From NCBI GenBank assembly GCA_937925775.1, contig CALAMM010000168.1:1-15386 (forward strand): a DNA stretch of 15,386 nucleotides. Direction: 5' to 3'. The translations under genes and the position numbers were made by a program. This stretch comes from an uncultured Fimbriimonadales bacterium. GTDB lineage: Bacteria > Armatimonadota > Fimbriimonadia > Fimbriimonadales > GBS-DC. How positions within the stretch are numbered: the stretch's first letter is position 1; each line of letters starts with the position of its first letter. The notes beneath the pieces were generated by a model. It was not told where the DNA came from, did no database searches, and saw only the letters and a list, made by a program, of their open reading frames with translations. Shown here piece by piece: positions 1-6,490 of this stretch.

Positions 1-147
1 TTGGACATCTTGCAGGGTCGGGTTCCCGTGCCGAACTTGGCAAGCGTTTCGGACCCTGTGCGCTGGGCGCGTGTCGTCACCGCTGCTACGGCAATCCATA
101 AACTTTGGGGAGAAGAGGAGGAGAAGGATGGCACACTTTCCTTTTAG
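1..147 (+). CDS. C-terminal fragment of an unidentified upstream protein
   Basis: Frame 1 is open from the first base of the window to a TAG at 145-147, giving 48 residues with no start needed, so this is probably the 3' end of a gene that begins outside the window. The peptide has ordinary protein composition, with the segment SVSDPVRWARVVTAATAIHK looking like a short amphipathic helix and an acidic EEEEKD stretch near the end. It would overlap the next gene by 20 bases, as other genes here also overlap. No function is recognised. The alternative is that this short open stretch is chance. Confidence 0.45.
   Translation: MDILQGRVPVPNLASVSDPVRWARVVTAATAIHKLWGEEEEKDGTLSF
116..123 (+). promoter_or_regulatory. 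Shine-Dalgarno site that fixes the start at 128
   Basis: AGGAGGAG lies six bases (counted from the AGGAGG core, 116-121) before the ATG at 128. It is a near-perfect ribosome binding site. It favours ATG 128 over the in-frame GTG at 71, which would add 19 residues and has no comparable site. Confidence 0.75.
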
Positions 148-1399
148 CCAGTTTCTCGGCTTGGGGGGTCCGGGAACCGTTCGGGGCAAATCTGAAGAGA
201 TAATAGGGGGCGAGTATCTCAGGCAACTTGTGCAAGAGGGTTACGCGCCCCAACGCCAACAAGTAGCAATGCGCCAAGTATCTCCTTCAGGACCGAAGGT
301 TGGTACGAAACCCGCTGCTGCTGCCGCCGCCGCTGCTGCTGAGGCTGCTGCCGCTAAGGACGCCGCTGCTGCCCCTGCCGCTGGGTCCGACGCGAGTGGC
401 GCCCCTACTGCTCCCCCTACTGCTCCTACTACTACCACTGGAAATCCCGCTCCCGTAGAGGAAAAGCGTAAACCGCAACCGCGAAGGAAAACGAGTTCGA
501 ACGGCAATAAAGTTTCGGGGGGGCAGAAAAAACCGAAAAGAGAGAAGGCTCAAACCGACGGTTCAAAGCCTCAGAACGGGGGCAAAAGCGTTGTAGCGGA
601 ACAAAAGCAACTGACCCAGACGAAAGCGGAAAAGAATTCTCGGAGCAAACTTGTGCGAGGTATGGTGGGTGTGGGTGGCGCTGCGCCCATCATGTACCTT
701 ACACTCCGCGCGATGGGACTGCTTGCGCCCAACGGTGGAGGCGATGAACCGCCTAGCGAGACTCCAACTGGTCAACTGCCAGATGCTACGGCTCCTGCAG
801 GTGGTGGACCGCCTGCTCCTCCTGCTCCTAATCCTAATGCTCCTGCAGGTGGTGGACCGCCTGCGCCGCGTCAGGGTCCAGCTGGCGGTAGTGGGGGTTC
901 TGAGGAGCGTCGGGAGCCGACTGTAGTTGTTCGACAGCCTACGCGGCGTCAGAACACAACTGTAGTTCGTCAACAGCCTTTGACTGGGAATCCCAACCTT
1001 TCCAACGACCGTGCCGCGCCTTTGTTTTCTTTGTCGCCTTTAGCGGGTGGGGCTGGCGAGGCGCGTGTAGAGGCTGTGCCTGAGGCGTTTGAGCGTCCTC
1101 CGATGTTCGAGTTGGAGGTGGATGGGAAGCCGTATCGTTTCGTGATGAATCGCGATACGGGGCGTCTTCAGTTGCTGGATAGCGAGGGGAAAGTGATGGG
1201 CGAGTTGTCTCAGAACCAGCTGTATCGGGCGTTTCGTCAAGCGGAGGATGTATCGGAGCGCGATTTGCGCGAGACGGCGCAGCGCGCCTACCAACGCTTT
1301 CAACAAGACCCGAACGCGACGGACACACAGACAGCAAACAACTTCTGGATGATGTTGCTGTTGATGATGATGATGCTCCAACAGCGTTCAGGTCGGTAG
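128..1399 (+). CDS. Low-complexity protein with a Met-rich C-terminal tail, function unknown
   Basis: This 423-residue protein is not recognised. The start is set by the strong ribosome binding site just upstream. Residues 1-60 look globular. They are followed by a run of nine alanines (about 63-71) and further Ala/Pro/Thr-rich sequence to about 110, then a Lys/Arg-rich basic stretch (about 112-175). A hydrophobic segment at about 179-200 contains an Arg, so it is only a weak candidate membrane helix. A Pro/Gly linker follows, carrying APAGGGPPAP twice (222-231 and 238-247). Residues about 326-355 look like a small beta unit (FELEVDGKPYRFVMN), followed by charged helices. The tail, WMMLLLMMMMLQQRSGR, resembles that of the next gene. 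The modular, linker-rich build suggests a virion or DNA-associated protein, but this is inference. The basic stretch could bind DNA. Confidence 0.75.
   Translation: MAHFPFSQFLGLGGPGTVRGKSEEIIGGEYLRQLVQEGYAPQRQQVAMRQVSPSGPKVGTKPAAAAAAAAAEAAAAKDAAAAPAAGSDASGAPTAPPTAPTTTTGNPAPVEEKRKPQPRRKTSSNGNKVSGGQKKPKREKAQTDGSKPQNGGKSVVAEQKQLTQTKAEKNSRSKLVRGMVGVGGAAPIMYLTLRAMGLLAPNGGGDEPPSETPTGQLPDATAPAGGGPPAPPAPNPNAPAGGGPPAPRQGPAGGSGGSEERREPTVVVRQPTRRQNTTVVRQQPLTGNPNLSNDRAAPLFSLSPLAGGAGEARVEAVPEAFERPPMFELEVDGKPYRFVMNRDTGRLQLLDSEGKVMGELSQNQLYRAFRQAEDVSERDLRETAQRAYQRFQQDPNATDTQTANNFWMMLLLMMMMLQQRSGR
791..864 (+). repeat. Two 26-bp direct repeats, 48 bp apart
   Basis: Identical 26-base copies lie at 791-816 and 839-864 (starting GCTCCTGCAGGTGGTGGACC). 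They are in frame and encode APAGGGPPA twice in the Pro/Gly linker of the surrounding gene. The 48-base offset equals 16 codons. The exact nucleotide identity suggests a recent in-frame duplication or conversion rather than codon convergence. Confidence 0.85.
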
Positions 1400-1424
1400 T
1401 ATCCACACAGGAGGCGAGAAAGAG

Positions 1425-2027
1425 ATGGCAGTCGCACGCATGCAAAACCAACCGCAACCACAGCCGCAACAGCAACCACAACCGCAACAGCAACCCAATA
1501 CGGGGAGCAGAACCTATGCGGATCCGTTGACATTGCTGTTTTCAGGTTTGAGCAACGCGCTCCATACTTGGTACCAGACGCACGGGGTTCCAATACCGCC
1601 AGAAGCGCGTCGTTCGTTGTTGCAGGAGGGCGTGCTGTTGCAGGTGAACTCTGGCGGTCAACCAAAGCATTTCCTTTACAAGCCTGACGGCACGGCTCAC
1701 GAGATTATCGTGAACCCCAGAACGCCTCACTTGTATCAGATGGGCGCGCCGATTACGCATGACGATTTCCGTCGTCTATACGAGCAGGAGTTGCCGGGCT
1801 TTTTCCGTGTGATACGGGATCCCAACACGCCCGCACAGCCGAACCAACCCGCTGCGCCGAACCCGCAACCCCAGCCAAACCAGCAAAACCAACAGAACCG
1901 AATGTTTGGGATGGATCCCCAGATGTTGATGATGATGTTGCTGATGATGGCGTTGATGGGTCGTTCAGGGGGTGGGGGCGGTGGTTATGGTGTTCCAATG
2001 CATATGACGACAGTGGGGTACACATAG
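1425..2027 (+). CDS. Gln/Pro-rich protein with a Met-rich C-terminal tail, function unknown
   Basis: This 200-residue protein starts at an ATG with AGGAGG at 1409-1414. Residues 7-24 are a Gln/Pro repeat. A folded core spans about 30-132 (aromatic helix around 33-51, then a beta-like region containing KHFLYKPDGTAHEIIV, then the helix DDFRRLYEQELPGFF). A second Asn/Gln/Pro linker covers 133-159. A Met/Leu-rich hydrophobic segment (about 160-178, MDPQMLMMMLLMMALM) precedes RSG, a glycine run and a short tail. The architecture of linker, small beta unit, short helix and Met-rich end parallels the preceding gene, so the two may be distant paralogues. It sits four bases before the large terminase, where a small terminase is often found, but no small-terminase or helix-turn-helix signature was recognised. 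Confidence 0.8.
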   Translation: MAVARMQNQPQPQPQQQPQPQQQPNTGSRTYADPLTLLFSGLSNALHTWYQTHGVPIPPEARRSLLQEGVLLQVNSGGQPKHFLYKPDGTAHEIIVNPRTPHLYQMGAPITHDDFRRLYEQELPGFFRVIRDPNTPAQPNQPAAPNPQPQPNQQNQQNRMFGMDPQMLMMMLLMMALMGRSGGGGGGYGVPMHMTTVGYT

Positions 2028-2031
2028 GGTT

Positions 2032-3528
2032 ATGTTTCTACCTGAGTCGCGTGTTCGTACGGACGCGGAGTTGGAGCAGATACGGAAGATGTTCGCGCTG
2101 ATTGGGCGCGAGCCGCATGCGGGTCAGTTAGAAGCGTTCCGTCACAGTTCGCGGTACGAGGTGTTCCTGAACGGGCGTCGTTGGGGCAAGACGCATCTGC
2201 TGGCGATGAAGTTGATGGTGCATATCCAAGAGATGCACGCGATGGAGCATCCGTCGCCGCGCGTGCGGATTATCGCGCCCGAATCGAAGCAGATACAGGA
2301 GACGCTGAACTATCTGCGGATGTTGTGCGAGCGTTTGAACTTGCCGTTGAAGGAATACACGAACCCGCGTGATCCGCACTTGGTGGCAGGTCGTGTTCGG
2401 ATAGAACCCCGTTCGGGCAAGAACCGCGAGACGCATCGTGGCGCAGGCGTCACCTTTGCTGTGATTGACGAATGTTCCGAAGTCCCTGGCGACTTGGTGC
2501 ACTACGCGATTCGCCCGTCCCTGACGGATTATCGCGGACACCTGCTGATGGCGGGCACGCCGAAAGGCAAGAACTGGGTCATCGAGTGGGCGGAGTCAGA
2601 AGGGATACAGGTTCCCTATGGGTGGCAGGACGGCATGCACTTGTTGCTCAGCCCCACAGGGCACTTCATGTTCATGCGCAGTCCGACATGGACGAACCCG
2701 TACTTGCCGCCTGAGGAGATAGCGGAGTTGCGTTCCCGTTTCTATCGCCTGCGCGGTGTAGCGGAACGGGATTTGGGTCCTGTGGAGCGTGCGTTTCTGC
2801 AGGAATACGCTGCTGTTATATTGTTCGGATACGAGCGTCCGTTCCCGATAGAGCCTCGTTTAGTTTCGGAGTGGACACAATCGGACTTGGAGCAGATGGC
2901 GCACGCCGATTGGGTATTGGGCGTAGACTACGGGTTCACTGCGCCCAGTGCGTGTGTGCTGGCAGCGTACTGCCCTGACGGTCTTTTCAGAGTGCCCTAT
3001 GTGGGGTACGAGGTGAAGATAGACGATCAGGAGTTTGTCTATTGGGTATCGGGCGCGTTGGTGCACAAGATAGGTCGTGCGCCGTTGCGGATGGTAATCG
3101 CGGATCCTGATTTTTGGAACCAGACGGGTCGTTCGGGCGGTGTGACGCTGGCGTCGTTGTTGGAGCGTCTGGGCGTCCCGTTGCAGCGGGGGATACGCGA
3201 CCGTCCTGCGCGTTGGCGTCATCTGCGGTTGATGCTTTCGGAGCAACGGGTACTCTTATACGAGCCGAACACACGAGCGGTGATGCAAGAGTTGCAGAAG
3301 GTGCGCCCTGTAGACCCGTACGGGGCGCGCGAGGACATCACAAAGCCTGACCACGCGCTGACGGCGTTAGCGCATGCGACGGAGTACGCCTTGACGAACG
3401 ATCCACCAGACCCTGAGGCGATGCAGGTGTTGGACATCCAGCGTCATTGGCAGCAGTGGCTGACGCCTCAGGCGTCTGTGGGGCGTCAGCGCCGTGTGGA
3501 GCGGTTAACTAAAGCGAGGTGGGATTGA
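2032..3528 (+). CDS. terL: Terminase large subunit (packaging ATPase and nuclease)
   Basis: The large terminase powers DNA translocation through the portal and cuts concatemeric DNA. At 498 residues it has normal family length. The ATPase half shows a Walker A-type loop, NGRRWGKT (47-54), a Walker B strand ending in the acidic pair FAVIDE (142-147), and a coupling motif, LLMAGTPKGK (171-180). The nuclease half shows the RNase H-like acidic residues expected of terminases: D299 in GVDYG, D358/D360 in IADPD, and D440 in KPDHALTALAHA. Both active sites therefore look intact. It starts four bases after the previous stop with only a weak ribosome binding site, suggesting translational coupling. 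Its TGA overlaps the next gene's ATG. The assignment rests on motifs read directly and is firm. The packaging type (headful or cos) cannot be told. Confidence 0.95.
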   Translation: MFLPESRVRTDAELEQIRKMFALIGREPHAGQLEAFRHSSRYEVFLNGRRWGKTHLLAMKLMVHIQEMHAMEHPSPRVRIIAPESKQIQETLNYLRMLCERLNLPLKEYTNPRDPHLVAGRVRIEPRSGKNRETHRGAGVTFAVIDECSEVPGDLVHYAIRPSLTDYRGHLLMAGTPKGKNWVIEWAESEGIQVPYGWQDGMHLLLSPTGHFMFMRSPTWTNPYLPPEEIAELRSRFYRLRGVAERDLGPVERAFLQEYAAVILFGYERPFPIEPRLVSEWTQSDLEQMAHADWVLGVDYGFTAPSACVLAAYCPDGLFRVPYVGYEVKIDDQEFVYWVSGALVHKIGRAPLRMVIADPDFWNQTGRSGGVTLASLLERLGVPLQRGIRDRPARWRHLRLMLSEQRVLLYEPNTRAVMQELQKVRPVDPYGAREDITKPDHALTALAHATEYALTNDPPDPEAMQVLDIQRHWQQWLTPQASVGRQRRVERLTKARWD

Positions 3529-3932
3529 TGACACGAAACAAAGCGTTTCCGCGTGGCTGGGTAGAAGTCCAGTGTAATGAATGTCGGGGGTTCTATGAGT
3601 TTTGGAACCACGAGTGCGGCTATGAGCCGAGCGTTTCTGACCGTTGCCCTCACTGCGGGGCGTGCGATTATCGCCGTTCTTTCACGGCGACGAGCGTCCC
3701 GATGATGTGGGGGATCAATGAGGAGTGGGAGCGTTGGCATCCGATGTTCCGAGACCCGTTGAATCGCCCCGTACGCGAGCCGATTAGTTATTCGAAGGCG
3801 ATGGCGTATGCTACGGTTCACCAACGCACGACGGGCGAGCAGGTGACGGCGGAAGACATTATGCGCGAAACGAACACGCGCTTCTGGGGTTTCAGCCATG
3901 CGAATAGCGACACGACCGCTTCTGACGGGTAA
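3528..3932 (+). CDS. Small zinc-ribbon protein between terminase and portal
   Basis: This 134-residue protein begins at an ATG sharing bases with the terminase stop (ATGA-type overlap). GAGG lies just upstream (3516-3519). An in-frame GTG nine bases earlier is the less likely start. It carries CNEC (C16, C19) and CPHC (C40, C43), a spacing typical of a treble-clef or zinc-ribbon metal site, with extra cysteines at C30 and C46. The C-terminal half is predicted helical and Trp/Arg rich, without recognisable motifs. Position between terminase and portal suggests a packaging or head role, for example contact with terminase, portal or DNA. This is inference from context. The gene overlaps the portal gene by 35 bases. 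Confidence 0.8.
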   Translation: MTRNKAFPRGWVEVQCNECRGFYEFWNHECGYEPSVSDRCPHCGACDYRRSFTATSVPMMWGINEEWERWHPMFRDPLNRPVREPISYSKAMAYATVHQRTTGEQVTAEDIMRETNTRFWGFSHANSDTTASDG

Positions 3933-5736
3933 TCCGCCCAGTCCTGCGACGACGCTTTACGATATTGACTGGGCGTCGGAAGCGTTCGAAGGCGTGAACA
4001 CCAAGGGAATCCGCTGGATAGCGGACACGCTCTACCACGCTGCGCGTCGGGAGCATCTGCTCTATCTTCGGCGCGAGGCGTTGCGCATGCGTGCGACGGT
4101 CGACATCGATACGCTCACCGCGTTGTTGATAGGGCGGATAGAGTTTCGTTGCGAGCCTGATCGTCCGATGGTACTGACGCTGTTCGAGCGGTTATATCAC
4201 GCCGTTGCGCACCCGCTCTGGGAGATAGCCATACGCGATTTTCTGATTACGGGCGTTGGGGGCGTGGGGCTGACGCCGTTCGGCGTGTACCCGCTTCGTC
4301 CTGAGTATAGCGTCGCGTATCCGTGTTGGCAGCGTCCGCGCTGGACGGCGCGAGTGGCGTTTGTTCCGTGGGACGACGCGAAGTCGCTTCTCAAATGGCG
4401 TGAAACGAAGCCGATAGAACGGCGCGACCCGCTTGTGTACCACGACGCCGTCGTACCTGTGATTGAAATCGTAGACGGCGAGCGGTTCCGCTACTACTAC
4501 AAAGACAAGCTCGTCGGCGAGTTCCCGATGGAAGCGCGGTACGGGCACTTCTGGCTGATAGGCGCGGAGCGGAGCCTGCATACTGGCTATCGGACGCCTA
4601 TAGACACCTCCGTCGGATACCGCGCGTTCGTGGAGATGTCCGAACGCGCCGAGCGTGAGTACCACTACGCGCACGAGAGCGAGGCAAGCTGGATTGATTT
4701 GCCGATAGGCACGCTGGAGCGCGTCGTGCGCACACGCTATCGGGGCTATAACCTCTACGAAGCCTATGAGAAACTGGTGGAGGCGATTATGAAAGAGTCG
4801 CTTAAGGGTCGCTACGCGCTCTACCAGTTTGATATTTTCGATGAGGATTCCGAATCGTTCCACGAGTTTGAGGATGTGTTCCACGCGATAGGATACAACT
4901 CGCCTGAGCCGAGCGTGAAACCGCCCATCACTTTCCTCGGAGGCGTCTCGTTGCCAGAAATACAGGTCGGGTTGCGCGAGGTGGAAGGTATCATCACTAC
5001 CATCACGGGCGTCAATCCCTACATGTTGGGTCAGGTCGGCGTGACGCGCGTGGCGAGCGAAGTGGTCGCGATGCAGCAGAACACGAACTTGAAGTTGCAG
5101 ACTTTGCACGAGCAGGTAGCGCGTTCGCTGGAGCCGTTTGTGCGTGCGTTCCAGCACTACCTGATTCTGCTCCCCCGCCCGCTCCAGCAGTTGCTTGTCG
5201 AGCCTCACGAAACGGACACAGGCACACGCTATCTCGTCGTTGGGGGCGCGGACTCGCGGTTGCTCAAGAACCCCATCTTCGAGCAAATCGGCGACTTCTA
5301 CGACTACGAATCGTTCTTCACGCAGTGCCGTATCTCGTTGGCATATACAGGTCATGTCAGTTTGATGGAGCGTCGTCAGAACTACATGCAGGCATTGCAA
5401 CTGCTCACCTCGATGTTCCAGTTGTTGGCTCAGACAGGTCAGATGTACGAGTTGACGCCGTTGATTGACCGTATCCTGCGCGATTTGGGGGTCGATGTGC
5501 GTTCGCTCAAACCGCAACAACCGACGCCTGCTCAGGCAGATCCCGCAATGGCGCAGATGATGGATCCCGCGATGGCACAGATGATGGATCCCGCGATGGC
5601 AGAGATGCTGGCTCGGGCGATGGGCGGCGCATTGCCCGAAGGTGTGGGTGGGTTCGAGAATCCGCTCTCCGCCGCGTCGGTTCTGTTGGAAGACCCTGAC
5701 TTGGAAGCGATACCTGAAGCGGAGGCAATCTCATGA
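3898..5736 (+). CDS. Portal protein
   Basis: The portal forms the dodecameric ring at one capsid vertex through which DNA enters and leaves. This 612-residue protein has a portal-like layout. A helical N-terminal part is followed by a Gly-rich turn (FLITGVGGVGLTPFG, about 115-129) and a mixed wing-like region. A long helical stem/crown part contains EVEGIITTITGVNPYMLGQ (about 361-380) and RVASEVVAMQQNTNLKLQ, the characteristic 'ITG...A.E...' stretch of portals. Residues 548-571 are three tandem copies of an 8-residue Met-rich unit, followed by an acidic tail. The order terminase, portal, scaffold, capsid supports the call. The start overlaps the preceding gene by 35 bases with only a weak ribosome site. 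The last four bases overlap the scaffold ATG. Confidence 0.85.
   Translation: MRIATRPLLTGNPPSPATTLYDIDWASEAFEGVNTKGIRWIADTLYHAARREHLLYLRREALRMRATVDIDTLTALLIGRIEFRCEPDRPMVLTLFERLYHAVAHPLWEIAIRDFLITGVGGVGLTPFGVYPLRPEYSVAYPCWQRPRWTARVAFVPWDDAKSLLKWRETKPIERRDPLVYHDAVVPVIEIVDGERFRYYYKDKLVGEFPMEARYGHFWLIGAERSLHTGYRTPIDTSVGYRAFVEMSERAEREYHYAHESEASWIDLPIGTLERVVRTRYRGYNLYEAYEKLVEAIMKESLKGRYALYQFDIFDEDSESFHEFEDVFHAIGYNSPEPSVKPPITFLGGVSLPEIQVGLREVEGIITTITGVNPYMLGQVGVTRVASEVVAMQQNTNLKLQTLHEQVARSLEPFVRAFQHYLILLPRPLQQLLVEPHETDTGTRYLVVGGADSRLLKNPIFEQIGDFYDYESFFTQCRISLAYTGHVSLMERRQNYMQALQLLTSMFQLLAQTGQMYELTPLIDRILRDLGVDVRSLKPQQPTPAQADPAMAQMMDPAMAQMMDPAMAEMLARAMGGALPEGVGGFENPLSAASVLLEDPDLEAIPEAEAIS
5539..5610 (+). 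repeat. Three tandem 24-bp repeats in the portal gene
   Basis: Copies at 5539-5562, 5563-5586 and 5587-5610 encode DPAMAQMM, DPAMAQMM and DPAMAEML. The copies differ at only a few positions, so the expansion looks fairly recent. The repeat stays in frame and lies in the C-terminal crown region of the portal. Confidence 0.9.
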
Positions 5737-6452
5737 ACGAACGAATCCGCACTTTCAGCGAATTCTTAGCGGAGCAAGAGCAGCAGGAATATCGCGCGTT
5801 GGGTATTGAACCCGGCGTGGGACAGGAGGAGGAGCCGACAGATGATGAAGAACCGTTCGTCTATAGCGAAGAAAGTGACGACGCGGAACTCCGTGCCAAA
5901 GAACGAGTTGAGCAAGCGCGTGACGGCGCGGAAGAGTTCCTCGTTTCAGATGAAGAAGGCGAAGTAATGCAGGAGGACGAGCTGGACGCGCTGTTTGCGC
6001 GGTTGATGGCTGCTGCACAGCCGAGCAATGTACCGTCGCAGGATGTCCCTGAGCAACCAACGAAAAGTGATGTGGAATCTCGGTTGGACAAGATGCAAGC
6101 GATACTGGCGCAGACGGTTCAGGCGTTGCAACACACGACACAGATGATCAACGCGCAGACCGAGACGGAAGCGTTCCGTATGGTAGCGCGTTCGCTTCAA
6201 TCGGAGGGGATTATCCTTTCCGACGAACAATTGCGCGCGATTTGGGGCGACGCGCAGGCGAAAGGGATACCGCCGAGTTTAGCCATCAAAGCCGCTGCGT
6301 ACGATTATCTGGCGACGCATCGGAACGCCCGTTTGGGCGAGATGGCTCGCTCTGAACCGCGTTTCCCGTTCTTGGCGCCGCGCCCGCGCGAGACGGAAGT
6401 GCGACCGAACGAGTTTCGGAAATTCTCCGATTACTTGCGAGAGAACGGCTAA
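5733..6452 (+). CDS. Probable capsid scaffold (assembly) protein
   Basis: This 239-residue protein sits between portal and major capsid, the usual scaffold position. Its ATG overlaps the portal TGA. Residues 15-90 are highly acidic (for example EEEPTDDEE and EESDDAE). A coiled-coil-like helix rich in Gln and Leu spans about 111-150. A helical domain covers about 155-205, and the basic C terminus ends at 239. Acidic, helical, low-hydrophobicity proteins here usually template procapsid assembly and then leave or are degraded. No protease motif was seen in it. Both ends carry a similar short motif, RTFSEFLAE (6-14) and RKFSDYLRE (229-237). Identification is by position and composition, not by a recognised sequence signature. 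Confidence 0.72.
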   Translation: MNERIRTFSEFLAEQEQQEYRALGIEPGVGQEEEPTDDEEPFVYSEESDDAELRAKERVEQARDGAEEFLVSDEEGEVMQEDELDALFARLMAAAQPSNVPSQDVPEQPTKSDVESRLDKMQAILAQTVQALQHTTQMINAQTETEAFRMVARSLQSEGIILSDEQLRAIWGDAQAKGIPPSLAIKAAAYDYLATHRNARLGEMARSEPRFPFLAPRPRETEVRPNEFRKFSDYLRENG

Positions 6453-6490
6453 CGATACTTATCAAACGGTGGAGGGGGGGAAACTAACGA

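Noticed and set aside
37..66. Possible promoter with a TTGGCA -35-like box
   Set aside because: No -10-like hexamer lies at a suitable distance, and the stretch is probably coding for the upstream fragment.
71..127. Upstream GTG start for the first large gene
   Set aside because: ATG 128 has an excellent ribosome site at correct spacing. The extra 19 residues would only extend the overlap with the upstream fragment.
307..400. Ala-codon-rich stretch considered as a microsatellite or CRISPR-like repeat
   Set aside because: The units are mixed GCT/GCC codons in frame with a coding gene, with no regular spacer. It is a poly-alanine linker.
651..926. Leu-rich + strand frame inside the first large gene
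   Set aside because: Its hydrophobic Leu runs are the shifted reading of the Pro/Gly repeat codons. It has no ribosome site and lies wholly within a better supported gene.
4192..5520. 442-codon antisense open frame opposite the portal gene
   Set aside because: It is exactly codon-aligned with the portal gene and explained by absence of TTA/CTA/TCA codons. Its product is Arg/His/Leu-rich without motifs and has no matching ribosome site or neighbours.
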